43,767 nt of DNA from the NCBI GenBank assembly GCA_002238555.1, contig MPMO01000044.1, positions 1 through 43,767 on the forward strand, read 5' to 3'. Shown here in pieces: positions 1-8,404 of the stretch. The notes beneath the pieces are model-generated. The model saw nothing but the letters and a program-made list of their open reading frames with translations. It ran no database searches and was not told the origin of the DNA. The translations under genes and the position numbers were made by a program. How positions within the stretch are numbered: the stretch's first letter is position 1; every line of letters begins with the position of its first letter. Origin of the DNA: Caldilineaceae bacterium bin34. Lineage in GTDB: Bacteria > Chloroflexota > Anaerolineae > Caldilineales > Caldilineaceae.

Positions 1-1
1 C

Positions 2-1207
2 GTGCTGGCCGGGCACGAGACGGACTACCGCATGTGGAAGGCGTTCGGCAAGCCGGGGGAGGGTCCCGGCAGTCCGACCTTCTTTACGCTGGGCCAGCGG
101 TTCACGCAGTTGCGGAACGCACCCGGCCACGCGTGGCTGCAGGACTACAGCTACGCAATCGTCCGGTACGCCTGCAAGTACATGGGCGATGCCTACGCCG
201 CGTTCTTCGACCCGGCCCGTCCGGACCACGGACGTCCGCAGTACAAGGCCAAGCACTACACACAGCCCGCCTTCACCATCCCGTCCCGCGTGCGCATCGA
301 GGACGGGAGGCTGTACATCCCGAAGATGGGCTGGACGCGTCTCGGTCCCATCCACCGGTATGCCGACGGCCAGCCGCTGACCGTGCGCGTACGGCAGGAG
401 TCGGAGGGCAAGCAGCCGAAGTGGTACGCCTACATCGTGTTCGAGGTGCCGGTCGACCATCCGGACATATGCCCATCCGCGGAGTCCGGAGCGGTCGGTG
501 TCGACCGCAACGTGGGGCAGGCCACGGACAGCACCGGAGCCGTACACGAAATTCCCGACTCTTCCGTTGAAGACGCCAAGATCAAGCGGTACCAGCGCAG
601 GATGGCCCGGCAGCAGAAGGGCTCCAATCGCCGCCGCGGGACCGGCGGGAAACTGCGCAAACTCCAGCGCAGGAAGGCTTGGCGCAGGGACAACGCCACT
701 CACCAAATCAGTCGCAAGATCGCAGACACGGCCCACACCGTCGTCCTCGAGGACCTGAACACCAAGGCCATAACCAAGAGTGCGAAGGGCACGGTCGAGG
801 ATCCCGGCCGGAACGTGAAGCAGAAGGCAGGGCTCAACCGTGCCATCCTGGCATCGGGTTGGGGACAGCTGGAGCGCAAGCTGGCGTACAAGGCCGGCCG
901 GGTGGTGTTCGTGGACCCTGCCTATACTTCGCAAGCCTGCAGCCGTTGCGGGCACACCGCCAAGTCAAACCGACCGTCGCAGGCGGTGTTCGCGTGCGGA
1001 GCCTGCGGGTTCCGGGCGAACGCCGACCACAATGCGGCGCTCAACATCCTGGTGCGGGCGGGACTTCCGCCCGCACCCGTTTCGGCCCGCGGGACTGGGG
1101 CTGCTGCACGGCGAGGAGCGCTCCCTCCCTGGTCGACCGCAAGGCCGACCACAGGGACTCCCGCGACCCGTGAACCGGATATGCGTGGTGTCAACCATCG
1201 TATATAA
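2..1207 (+). CDS. tnpB: TnpB-family RNA-guided nuclease (IS200/IS605 OrfB), 5' truncated by window edge
   Basis: TnpB is the RNA-guided DNA nuclease of IS200/IS605-type elements. The visible 401 residues carry the split RuvC site: GVDRNVG (first Asp), VLEDLN (Glu) and ADHNAALNIL (final Asp). A four-Cys zinc finger, CSRCG...CGACGF, lies between the last two. A basic stretch near residues 195-230 fits nucleic-acid binding. The usual N-terminal beta/helix segment of roughly 40 residues is missing, so the true start is upstream of base 1 and the GTG at base 2 is only the first in-frame codon here. After NILVRAG the frame runs about 50 more low-complexity codons through hairpin-forming DNA, where such elements place their guide RNA and right end. 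No tnpA transposase is visible. Family call secure; activity inferred. Confidence 0.93.
   Translation: MLAGHETDYRMWKAFGKPGEGPGSPTFFTLGQRFTQLRNAPGHAWLQDYSYAIVRYACKYMGDAYAAFFDPARPDHGRPQYKAKHYTQPAFTIPSRVRIEDGRLYIPKMGWTRLGPIHRYADGQPLTVRVRQESEGKQPKWYAYIVFEVPVDHPDICPSAESGAVGVDRNVGQATDSTGAVHEIPDSSVEDAKIKRYQRRMARQQKGSNRRRGTGGKLRKLQRRKAWRRDNATHQISRKIADTAHTVVLEDLNTKAITKSAKGTVEDPGRNVKQKAGLNRAILASGWGQLERKLAYKAGRVVFVDPAYTSQACSRCGHTAKSNRPSQAVFACGACGFRANADHNAALNILVRAGLPPAPVSARGTGAAARRGALPPWSTARPTTGTPATREPDMRGVNHRI
1045..1194 (+). ncRNA. Putative omega/reRNA scaffold and right end of the TnpB element
   Basis: The 3' end of tnpB contains a perfect 11-bp stem (1051-1061 with 1067-1077, 5-nt loop). A second hairpin pairs 1127-1135 with 1146-1156 across a 2-nt bulge. 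In TnpB elements the guide RNA overlaps the 3' end of the gene and finishes at the element right end, often at a TCAA-like sequence. A TCAA occurs at 1191-1194. If that is the boundary, the guide would start at 1195. Boundary and RNA are inferred, not demonstrated. Confidence 0.35.
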
Positions 1208-1304
1208 GTCCCATTCCAAATTGCTTTTCCTGTTGACACATTTCCGAGACATTTCACTCCTACCATGATCAGCATCAAAGGTTCTTCATGCAAGGAGAAT
1301 GAAC

Positions 1305-2774
1305 ATGGTTACCAAGCAAAAGACGCAGATGACACGAGTACTCCTGCTGGCGTTCGTCCTCACGGCCCTCTTGGGTGCTGGGATACTGGCGGGTTGCAGG
1401 GGTAGATCCGGACAAACCCCACCGGCGCAAGATTCAGGCACTGAATCGAGCCAGGGTGAATCCGGAGGCGAACACGGTGGCGGTGAAGGCTCCGAAGGCG
1501 GCGAGTCCGGTGGCGAAGGCTCTGAAGGCAGCAGTGCAGGCAGCGAAGAAGCTGCCGCGGCCCAGCTGGCACCGGACGAAACCTTCGACATGGTTCGCAG
1601 CGGGGCCCATCTGATCCTGAACTACGACGCCGCAACCAACCACTTCAAAGGCACTGTGACGAACACTACCAACAACACCCTGACACAGGTCCGCATTGAA
1701 GTGCACCTGTCGAACGGCACCGAGTTGGGCCCAACGACTCCGATCGATCTGGCTCCAGGTGAAACGGTGCCGGTCGACCTGCCCTCCACGGCAGCCTCAT
1801 TCACGTCATGGGTAGCCCATGCCGAGGTTGGCAGCGGTGCGGAAGGCCAGTCGGGCGGTGAAGGTGCCGGCGAACACGGTGGAGCCGGAGGTGAAGGCAC
1901 TGAAGGCAGTGGCGGTGAAGGCGCCGAGACGGGTGGCGGCACTGAAATCAATGAAGCCGCCATGTCAAGCCCGACGATCCCTCTGGATCAGACCTGGCAA
2001 GGCAACCTCGGCGGACTGGCTGTTGATGCCAGCTACGACGCGGCGACCCAGTCGGTCGTGTCGGTAGTGCAAAACACCACGGCAAACCAGCTCTGCTATG
2101 TGCAGGCCGAACCTCATCTGAAATCTGGAACGCAGACGGTGGGAGAGCTTGGCCCCGACGTGTTGGGACATCTCAACCCCGGCCAAACGGCGACATCCAG
2201 CGTTTCGGTCTCCAGTGAACCGAGCCTCGCCGGCGTCTCCTTCGACGGATACGTCATCCACCTGGAAGTGTTTGACTGCGCCGGTCCCGGACCTGTGCCG
2301 CACACCGGTGGAGAGGGAGCCGAAGGCAGTGGTGGCGAAGGGCCTGAAAGTGGCGGCAGTGAAAGTGGCGGCGAGGAAGCCAGTGCCGCTCAGCTGACTC
2401 CCGATCAGACTTTCGACATGGTTCGCAGTGGCGCCCGGCTCATCCTGAACTACGACGCCACCAGCAATTCCTTTACGGGCACTGTGGAGAACACCACCAA
2501 CAACGTCCTGACACGGGTCCGCATTGAAGTGCACCTGTCGAACGGAACGGAGTTGGGTCCGACGACTCCGATGGACCTGGCTCCCGGTCAAATGGCTCAG
2601 GTCGACCTGCCCTCGACGACGGCCCCGTTCACCGGATGGATTGCCCATGCCGAGGTCGGCAGCGGAGCCGAGGGCAGCAGCCAGTCGGCCGGTGAAGGCA
2701 GCGGCGAACACGGCGGCAGCGGCGAAGGCGGCGGCGAGCATGGTTCCGGCGGCGAAGGACAAGGAGGTGGCTGA
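1305..2774 (+). CDS. Secreted lipoprotein with three repeat domains joined by Gly/Glu/Ser linkers
   Basis: Predicted lipoprotein: a basic N-terminus, a hydrophobic stretch and lipobox LAGC give lipidation at Cys31. The mature protein alternates Gly/Glu/Ser-rich, probably disordered linkers with three beta-rich domains of about 90 residues. Domains 1 and 3 are near copies (shared FDMVRSGA, LILNYDA, VRIEVHLSNGTELGPTTP, AHAEVGSGAEG). Domain 2 is a diverged relative (LGGLAVDASYDAATQSV). The pattern resembles FxLYD-type or other extracellular beta-sandwich domains, but I cannot name the family. I start at 1305 rather than the in-frame ATG at 1299, because AAGGAG at 1292-1297 is 7 nt from 1305 and only 1 nt from 1299. 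A strong terminator follows. The two-component genes downstream run the same way, but the terminator separates them. Confidence 0.85.
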   Translation: MVTKQKTQMTRVLLLAFVLTALLGAGILAGCRGRSGQTPPAQDSGTESSQGESGGEHGGGEGSEGGESGGEGSEGSSAGSEEAAAAQLAPDETFDMVRSGAHLILNYDAATNHFKGTVTNTTNNTLTQVRIEVHLSNGTELGPTTPIDLAPGETVPVDLPSTAASFTSWVAHAEVGSGAEGQSGGEGAGEHGGAGGEGTEGSGGEGAETGGGTEINEAAMSSPTIPLDQTWQGNLGGLAVDASYDAATQSVVSVVQNTTANQLCYVQAEPHLKSGTQTVGELGPDVLGHLNPGQTATSSVSVSSEPSLAGVSFDGYVIHLEVFDCAGPGPVPHTGGEGAEGSGGEGPESGGSESGGEEASAAQLTPDQTFDMVRSGARLILNYDATSNSFTGTVENTTNNVLTRVRIEVHLSNGTELGPTTPMDLAPGQMAQVDLPSTTAPFTGWIAHAEVGSGAEGSSQSAGEGSGEHGGSGEGGGEHGSGGEGQGGG

Positions 2775-3104
2775 CGTAAACCGGAACCGGCTGGAGGCGG
2801 ATGGCCAAGCTTGATGTCAAGTGCGGGCAGTCTCGCCGAAGGAAAACAGCCGAAGGAACACGGTGCCTTTCAGAGGCACCGTGTTCCCTTTTCACCCGCT
2901 GTCTCGACTCGGTACACAATGACGCCAGCAACCGGTATCCCTTTTCTGTTCCCGGTTTCGTTTGGGAATACTCCCAGGCTGTCGGGGATGCAAGACCAAC
3001 ACCGTCGTTCCCTCACGTCAATCGCGAGTGCAAGCTTTGTACGGCAACAGGCACCCGGTCTGGCCTGGCCGACGACGTCACGGGCCAAGCCTGGAGGACT
3101 GGCA
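2775..3104 (+). other. Intergenic region between lipoprotein and response regulator
   Basis: This 330-base gap holds the terminator at 2855-2892 and the leader of the response regulator. An open frame runs through it in phase with the regulator (from 2811), but it has no family signal and is not called coding. I see no clear -35/-10 pair. Confidence 0.5.
2855..2892 (+). terminator. Rho-independent terminator after the lipoprotein gene
   Basis: A perfect 13-bp stem (2855-2867 with 2875-2887), a 7-nt loop and a short T run (2889-2892). It lies 80 bases after the lipoprotein stop and should insulate it from the downstream two-component operon. Confidence 0.85.
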
Positions 3105-3782
3105 ATGTGCAGATTGGTATTGATAGTCGAAGACGATCTCAGAATCGCGAACTGGGTCAAGGTGTATTTCGAACGCGCCGGATTTGCTGCGGAGATCGCC
3201 AACGACGGCAAAGTGGGTTTGTCCATGGCCCGTCAACTGACCCCGGACCTGATCATCCTCGACCTGATGCTGCCCGGTCTCGACGGCGTGGAGCTGTGCA
3301 GAATTCTGCGTCGGGAGACGGACGTTCCCATCATCATGCTCACGGCCAAGGAAGCCCCGGTCGAACGGATCGTCGGTCTGGATAGCGGAGCGGATGATTA
3401 CATCATCAAACCCTTCGATCCAGACGAAGTCATTGCCCGGGCCGAAGCGGTGCTGCGTCGCGTCAAAGGCAAGGTTCAGAACGTCCTGACACGGGGCAAC
3501 ATCACGCTGAATGAAACCACCGGGGTGGTGCTGGTCGACGACGAACCTGTGACACTAAGCCAAGCGCAGATGGCCCTGTTGTCGACCTTCATGCGGCACC
3601 CCAATCAGTTGCTCACTCGCCACCAGCTGATCTCTCTGGCCTTCAACGACGATTTTGACGGGTACGACCGTGCCATCGACAACCAGGTCGCCCGTTTGCG
3701 CAAACAGATCCACCGGGAGGGCAGCCAACCCATACATACGGTCTATGGCGGCGGTTACAGGTTCGTGGCGGTGGACGAATGA
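3105..3782 (+). CDS. OmpR/PhoB-family response regulator
   Basis: DNA-binding response regulator of 225 residues. The receiver domain (about 1-115) has the acidic pair ED-D at 9-11, phosphoacceptor Asp53 in ILDLMLPGLDG, the switch Thr80 and Lys102 in IIKPFD. The C-terminal winged helix (about 125-225) ends in the family-typical TVYGGGYRF. The start at 3105 is supported by GGAGG at 3093-3097 with 7-nt spacing. The open frame extends upstream to 2811 but shows no homology there. The stop overlaps the kinase start as ATGA, so the pair is translationally coupled. Target genes and signal are unknown; the neighbouring lipoprotein is a candidate target by proximity only. Confidence 0.95.
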   Translation: MCRLVLIVEDDLRIANWVKVYFERAGFAAEIANDGKVGLSMARQLTPDLIILDLMLPGLDGVELCRILRRETDVPIIMLTAKEAPVERIVGLDSGADDYIIKPFDPDEVIARAEAVLRRVKGKVQNVLTRGNITLNETTGVVLVDDEPVTLSQAQMALLSTFMRHPNQLLTRHQLISLAFNDDFDGYDRAIDNQVARLRKQIHREGSQPIHTVYGGGYRFVAVDE

Positions 3783-5191
3783 TGTCCTTGCGCTGGCGGA
3801 TCATGGGTTCGACCGTCCTTGTCGTCGTTCTCACGGTCTTGACCAGCGTTGGCGTGGGTTACTACGCGACCCAGTCCCGTCTTGGTGTATTCGTAGACCG
3901 GATCGGCTCCGACGAGGCGGTACAGCTAGCCCGGAATCTGAGCCGGGAGTACACCGCCACCGGTGGTTGGGAAACCGTGGACAGGGCGTTGTCCGAGGCC
4001 GGATACAACTACGATGGTGGCCGGCCGGAAGAGCAGGGGCATGCGGAGGGGGCGGAACAGTCCTTGGAACTCTTCCACAACGACCGGGTTCGAGTCGTGG
4101 TCGTAAGCATGGACGGACGAGTCGTAAGGGACAACCTGTCCAAACAGTTGACTGGGACCACCGCACCCTCTCTGGATGGGAATCGCGAGACAGTATTCGA
4201 TTTGGCTGCGGACCAGCCTGTGGGCCATGTCTACATGGACGTGAACCATGAGTTCCTGTCGAGCGAGTCGCAAGGGTTTCTCAACACGCTCCTGTACATC
4301 ACCGCCATCAGCGGGCTGCTGACGGTCGGCATCGCCGTTCTGCTGGCCACATGGTTGTCCAAGCGGATCACATCGCCTGTAACGGCCCTGACGGAGGCCA
4401 CCCAGGCCATTGCCCAGGGGGATACGGCCCATCTGCCGGTCGCGTCCTCGGACGAGTTGGGAAAGATGAGTGCGGCATTCAACCGGATGATCTCCAGCTT
4501 GGAGACTCAGCGCGAGCTGCGCCGACAGCTGATCAACGACGTCTCCCATGAACTGAATACGCCGCTGAGCGTCATTCTGCTGGAGGCGAAGGGGTTGCGC
4601 GACGGACTTCAGACTGCCGAGCATGCATCAGACCACATCATCCAGGAGGTGAACAGGCTGCGCGGTCTCGTAACGGATCTGGACTGGCTTGCAGAGACGG
4701 ACCATGGCGAGTTGAAGCTCTCCCTGCAAGCGAGTTCGGTGTACGAGCTGCTCACCGCAGAGGCGGACCGCTGGCAGCCACAGGCCCGGTCCCGCCGGAT
4801 TGAAATGTCGCTGCAGATTTCCGATGACCTCCCGGACATGAACCTTGACCGGATGCGCATGAGCCAGGCATTGGGGAACGTCCTGGGCAACGCCCTTCAT
4901 TGCACCGAGACTGGCGGGAGTATCGTGATTGGGGCGACGGTGGAGAGGGATGGGGCGTTGGCCATCACGATCGCCGACAACGGGATCGGCATTCACCCCA
5001 CAGACCTCCCCCACGTTTTCGACCGCTTCTACCGTACCAACCAGTCCCGCAGTCGCGGGATTGGCGGCAAAGGTCTGGGATTGGCCATCACCCGGGCCAT
5101 AGTCGAAGCGCATGGGGGTCTCGTTGCCGTGGCCAGTGACGGGCTTGGACAGGGTGTGACCGTGACCATTCGCCTCCCCCTGAACAAGTAA
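3779..5191 (+). CDS. Sensor histidine kinase (HAMP-HisKA-HATPase)
   Basis: Membrane histidine kinase of 470 residues and partner of the preceding regulator. TM1 is about residues 9-29, followed by an extracytoplasmic sensor of about 140 residues, TM2 (about 170-191), HAMP (about 192-245) and a HisKA helix with His257 in DVSHELNTPLS. The ATPase domain shows the N box (NVLGNALH), DNGIGI, FDRFYR and GKGLGLAI. The H box has Asn where Arg is usual (HELNTPL). The sensor has no recognisable PAS or Cache signature. The start overlaps the regulator stop; a second ATG lies at 3782. Confidence 0.95.
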   Translation: MMSLRWRIMGSTVLVVVLTVLTSVGVGYYATQSRLGVFVDRIGSDEAVQLARNLSREYTATGGWETVDRALSEAGYNYDGGRPEEQGHAEGAEQSLELFHNDRVRVVVVSMDGRVVRDNLSKQLTGTTAPSLDGNRETVFDLAADQPVGHVYMDVNHEFLSSESQGFLNTLLYITAISGLLTVGIAVLLATWLSKRITSPVTALTEATQAIAQGDTAHLPVASSDELGKMSAAFNRMISSLETQRELRRQLINDVSHELNTPLSVILLEAKGLRDGLQTAEHASDHIIQEVNRLRGLVTDLDWLAETDHGELKLSLQASSVYELLTAEADRWQPQARSRRIEMSLQISDDLPDMNLDRMRMSQALGNVLGNALHCTETGGSIVIGATVERDGALAITIADNGIGIHPTDLPHVFDRFYRTNQSRSRGIGGKGLGLAITRAIVEAHGGLVAVASDGLGQGVTVTIRLPLNK

Positions 5192-5528
5192 GCGTTATTC
5201 CCTCTGGTCTCAATGCTGCCCACGCGGTGTTGTGGCGTTGGGACCTGGTAGGGAAGGGATTCCCCCCGGTTGTCGGAATCCAAGATGCTCAGAAGGCTTT
5301 CCGCGCTCCAATCACCGGTCAAGACTTCCTTGACGACTCCGGGCGCGGTGGCAGGCACACAGTGAACAGCCGGGGAGAGCGAGGCTCCGAATCGGCAAGG
5401 GCAACAGCCATGATGCCGGAAACATCTGTCACCGTAGTTGGAGGCAATGGGCACTACCAATCAGCAAACCTGCTTCATGGTCGGCGCTTCATCGGGCTGC
5501 AGTTGCAAAGGGCCGGTGCCCGGCCGGG
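5192..5528. other. Convergent intergenic region
   Basis: A 337-base gap between the kinase (+) and the alcohol dehydrogenase (-). A GC-rich inverted repeat (5511-5516 with 5520-5525) lies just past the dehydrogenase stop and may help terminate the minus-strand operon, though it lacks a long U tract. I see no convincing gene. Confidence 0.4.
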
Positions 5529-6572
5529 TCAGGCGGAACCGGACACGGCGATTTTGCAGACCGTCTCGTCACCCAGGTGATAGGTACCGTTCAGGGCGGC
5601 GAACCCCTCGGCCACCCGGTCCAGGGGAATGACATGGCTGACCATGTCGCCGAACGGAATGTCCCCCCGCTCCAGAATCGGCAGGGCCTGCACGAAGTGG
5701 CTGGTCTGTGAGGCCCAGACGGCCTCCAGGGACAGGTTCTTGCGCATCAGCAGCCGGTTGATGTTGAAGTCGATGGAACCCATGTCCACGAAGTGTCCGA
5801 CCTCGACAAAGGTGCCGCTGTGACGACAGTAGCCCAACCCCTCCGGTGTCGCGGACAGAAAGCCGGCGCACTCGAACACGATGTCGGCGCCTTCGCCGCG
5901 CGGCGTCTCCTGCATCACGAGCTCCGTGCGCTCCTCGACCGAGGGCACTTCGCCGATGTCAATCGTGACGTCGGCCCCGAACTTGCGTCCGATCGCCAGC
6001 CGTTCCGGCGGGCCCCCGACCATAATCAGCTTGCCGGCGCCCGACAGGCGGGCCGCAATCAGGGTGACCATGCCGATCGCCCCGGACCCCTGCACCACCA
6101 CCGTGTCGCCGATGCGTATGCGGGACCGATCCACGGCGTGCACGCCAATCGTGAAAGGTTCCGTCAGGACCCCTACTTCCGCCGGCATGTCCGTCCGCCA
6201 CCACTCGGTGCCGGGCAGGTTCAGGTGCATGTACTCGGCAAAGCCGCCGCACAGCTTGGACGGCTCCTGAAAGCCGTAGCCGAATCCGGCCGGGATGCCC
6301 GGCTGCAACACGACCCGGTCCCCTTCCTTGACGGGACGGCCAATGGAATCGTGAGTGACACCCTCGCCCAGGGCGGCCACGATGCCCACGTTCTCGTGGC
6401 CCAAGCCCTTCTCCTCGGTGAAACCGTGCTGCCAGTAGTGCAGATCCGTGCCGCAGATGCCGCCCAGTTCCTGCTTTAACACGATGGCCCCCGGGTCCGG
6501 ATCCGGGATCGGATACTCCCGAACCTCGAACTCCTGGCCCATGACTATCACCGCTCTTGCCATTTCAGCCAT
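5529..6572 (-). CDS. Zinc-dependent medium-chain alcohol/polyol dehydrogenase
   Basis: MDR-superfamily NAD(P)-dependent dehydrogenase, 347 residues. The N-terminal GroES-like domain has the catalytic zinc ligand Cys40 (GGICGTDLHYW) and His59-Glu60 (GHENVG). The Rossmann fold carries GSGAIG. The four-Cys structural zinc loop seen in classical alcohol dehydrogenases is absent, as in some sorbitol/threonine dehydrogenase relatives. The chosen start has GAGGAG seven bases upstream; an in-frame codon at 6587 lies before this site. It is probably the distal gene of the minus-strand carbohydrate module, oxidising a polyol or acid sugar. The substrate cannot be read from sequence. Confidence 0.92.
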   Translation of the reverse strand: MAEMARAVIVMGQEFEVREYPIPDPDPGAIVLKQELGGICGTDLHYWQHGFTEEKGLGHENVGIVAALGEGVTHDSIGRPVKEGDRVVLQPGIPAGFGYGFQEPSKLCGGFAEYMHLNLPGTEWWRTDMPAEVGVLTEPFTIGVHAVDRSRIRIGDTVVVQGSGAIGMVTLIAARLSGAGKLIMVGGPPERLAIGRKFGADVTIDIGEVPSVEERTELVMQETPRGEGADIVFECAGFLSATPEGLGYCRHSGTFVEVGHFVDMGSIDFNINRLLMRKNLSLEAVWASQTSHFVQALPILERGDIPFGDMVSHVIPLDRVAEGFAALNGTYHLGDETVCKIAVSGSA

Positions 6573-6612
6573 GTCCCGTCTCCTCAAGTTGGTTGGCCAG
6601 TGCCGAAAGCCG

Positions 6613-6726
6613 TCACTGCCCTGTAACGAATCCGAATGCCAGCAGGAACAGCGCCACGACCGTGATCACGGCACCCCCGCCCAGTACTGCATACAGAACC
6701 CAATGCACGGCCGCGTCCCCGTTCAA
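6613..6726 (-). CDS. Possible small single-pass membrane protein (37 aa)
   Basis: A TTG start overlaps the GH172 stop (TTGA), and the frame encodes 37 residues dominated by one hydrophobic helix (VLYAVLGGGAVITVVALFLLAFGF) ending VTGQ. An internal GTG would give 31 residues. The overlap suggests translational coupling, and the frame fills most of the gap before the dehydrogenase. It has no recognisable family, and helix-like GC-rich frames can arise by chance. Confidence 0.4.
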   Translation of the reverse strand: MNGDAAVHWVLYAVLGGGAVITVVALFLLAFGFVTGQ

Positions 6727-8342
6727 CCACCTGGTTCCCGGCAGTATCCGACGCGGTCCGCCAAGGGAACCGGTCCGTAGGGATCCACTTGGCCGGGCAC
6801 CAGGTAGAAGTACGCAATTGTGTCGTACAAACAGTGGTTTTCGCCCCGATCGCCCCAGTGGTTGCCCTTGTACTTCTCGATGCAGCCCTCGAAACTCCGC
6901 TGGAAGGGGATGTCGTCGGCAATGTGGAACCGATTGACCGAAGTATGACCGTTGCCGTCGATCGGCGTAAAGGGCTGGCAGGCAAACGGGCTGTCGAAGA
7001 TCGGGAATGGCGGCTCCGCCGCCCAGGCGTAGCCGATGTAGTCCTCGGAACCCGTGCCGAAGGTGGACGGGAACTTCTCCCCGTCCACAAAGAACTTCTC
7101 GTCGCCCTCGCCCCACCACCAGTCGATGGTCTTGTCTCCGCCACGGCCGTACCACCAACTGGAGGGCTGTTCCGTTGGAAGCTCCCAGCGGTTCCAGACA
7201 TGCAGGCCGACTCCGCAGAAACGCCCCCTGCCCTCCACGTTCAGAATGGGCCAGTCGATGTCGCGCCCGTTCCCCATGGACTTCTCGACAAAGGCGTCCC
7301 GGTGCCACTTGGCGTGGAAGCGCAGCAGCTCGTCGGCATCCTGCGCCAGTGGCCGCGAAGCAATCCGGAAGGCGAGACTGCGTTCGACCTCACCGTCGTT
7401 CTGCAGCCGCAGTTCAGCCCCGCGGGCAAACGGCATGAACCAGTGGCTGTACAGGAATTCGTCGGTCATGCCCGCGGGCAGGGCCCGGTAGGGCTGAATC
7501 CCCGGGGTCGCCCCGAAGAAGTCCCCCAGGGGAGACCAGACGCTGGGTTCCGTCTCGCCGTCCCAGCGGATGGACAGGGCCAATTCCCGCAGGGCGGTTT
7601 CAGCCTCGGCCCTAACTCCCAGATCGGGCAGGCAGTGCAGGCCCGTGATGGCCCGGTTGCCGGGCAGCGTTGCCAGCTCCAGGCTGCCGCCGGCCGGTAC
7701 GGTCACCCGCACGTCCGTGGTCTCCGTGTCGTCCGAGGTCGGCAGGCACCGGCCCCGGAAGGCCAGTTCCCGATCCTTTTCCGCTAGGGCAATGCGGTTG
7801 TCGTCCTCGCGTTCGCCCTCGAAGGCGGGCAGCACGGTGCCTTCCGGAAATGTGCTGTAGGTGATGTGGTAGAAGCGTCCCCAGTCCGGTTCCATCAGGA
7901 TGCGGCAGGAGCGGTTGTAGGGGATCGGGATGTACCGGTTGTGGCCCCGGGACAGTTTCATGGACAGGCAGGGCAGGTTGTAGTCCAGCAGCCCCACCCC
8001 GCCGAACAGATGCAGGAACGGCAGATCCATGACCGGTTCGGGGTTGTCGTCCAGAAAGATTTTCACATGCCCCATGCCGGGCCAGGCGGACCATATGCGC
8101 CAGATGCAGCCCGGGCCCTCCGCCTCGAACACGACCTGATGCCCGTCCTCCATGCGGATGTAGCCGTCGCCGTCGCGGTTGGCATTCCAGTTTTCGTACA
8201 GGCCGGTCTCCGCGTTGTACACGGAGCGCCGGTCATAGCTGGTTTGACTGCCGCACCGCTCGCCGGCCAGGGGCGGCACGGCCAGACGTTCCAAATCGGA
8301 CAGCCGGGACACCAGATCCCGGTAGGTCAGCGTGGTACTCAT
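6723..8342 (-). CDS. GH172 / DUF2961 family glycoside hydrolase-like protein
   Basis: DUF2961 (glycoside hydrolase family 172) protein of about 539 residues. The family includes alpha-D-fructofuranosidases, difructose-anhydride enzymes and alpha-D-arabinofuranosidases with a viral-capsid-like beta fold. Recognisable segments are the aromatic N-terminal NWNANRDGDGYIR, GPGCIWRIWSAWP, FGTGSEDYIGYAW and FHIADDIPFQ. GSEDYIGYAW is typical of the family catalytic region. No signal peptide is seen, so a cytoplasmic oligosaccharide substrate is likely. The start is ambiguous: ATG 8342, or TTG 8348 with AGGA five bases upstream. The gene sits in a cluster with a sugar isomerase-type barrel and a dehydrogenase, consistent with glycan or sugar catabolism. 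Confidence 0.88.
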   Translation of the reverse strand: MSTTLTYRDLVSRLSDLERLAVPPLAGERCGSQTSYDRRSVYNAETGLYENWNANRDGDGYIRMEDGHQVVFEAEGPGCIWRIWSAWPGMGHVKIFLDDNPEPVMDLPFLHLFGGVGLLDYNLPCLSMKLSRGHNRYIPIPYNRSCRILMEPDWGRFYHITYSTFPEGTVLPAFEGEREDDNRIALAEKDRELAFRGRCLPTSDDTETTDVRVTVPAGGSLELATLPGNRAITGLHCLPDLGVRAEAETALRELALSIRWDGETEPSVWSPLGDFFGATPGIQPYRALPAGMTDEFLYSHWFMPFARGAELRLQNDGEVERSLAFRIASRPLAQDADELLRFHAKWHRDAFVEKSMGNGRDIDWPILNVEGRGRFCGVGLHVWNRWELPTEQPSSWWYGRGGDKTIDWWWGEGDEKFFVDGEKFPSTFGTGSEDYIGYAWAAEPPFPIFDSPFACQPFTPIDGNGHTSVNRFHIADDIPFQRSFEGCIEKYKGNHWGDRGENHCLYDTIAYFYLVPGQVDPYGPVPLADRVGYCREPGG

Positions 8343-8404
8343 CCCCAATTCATTCCTGGTTGCGCAGTATCCGTCGGATCATGGCCATGACCGGATTCCG
8401 CCGC

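Noticed and set aside
1233..1238. TTGACA upstream of the lipoprotein gene
   Set aside because: No acceptable -10 lies at 16-18 bases, so a promoter is not claimed.
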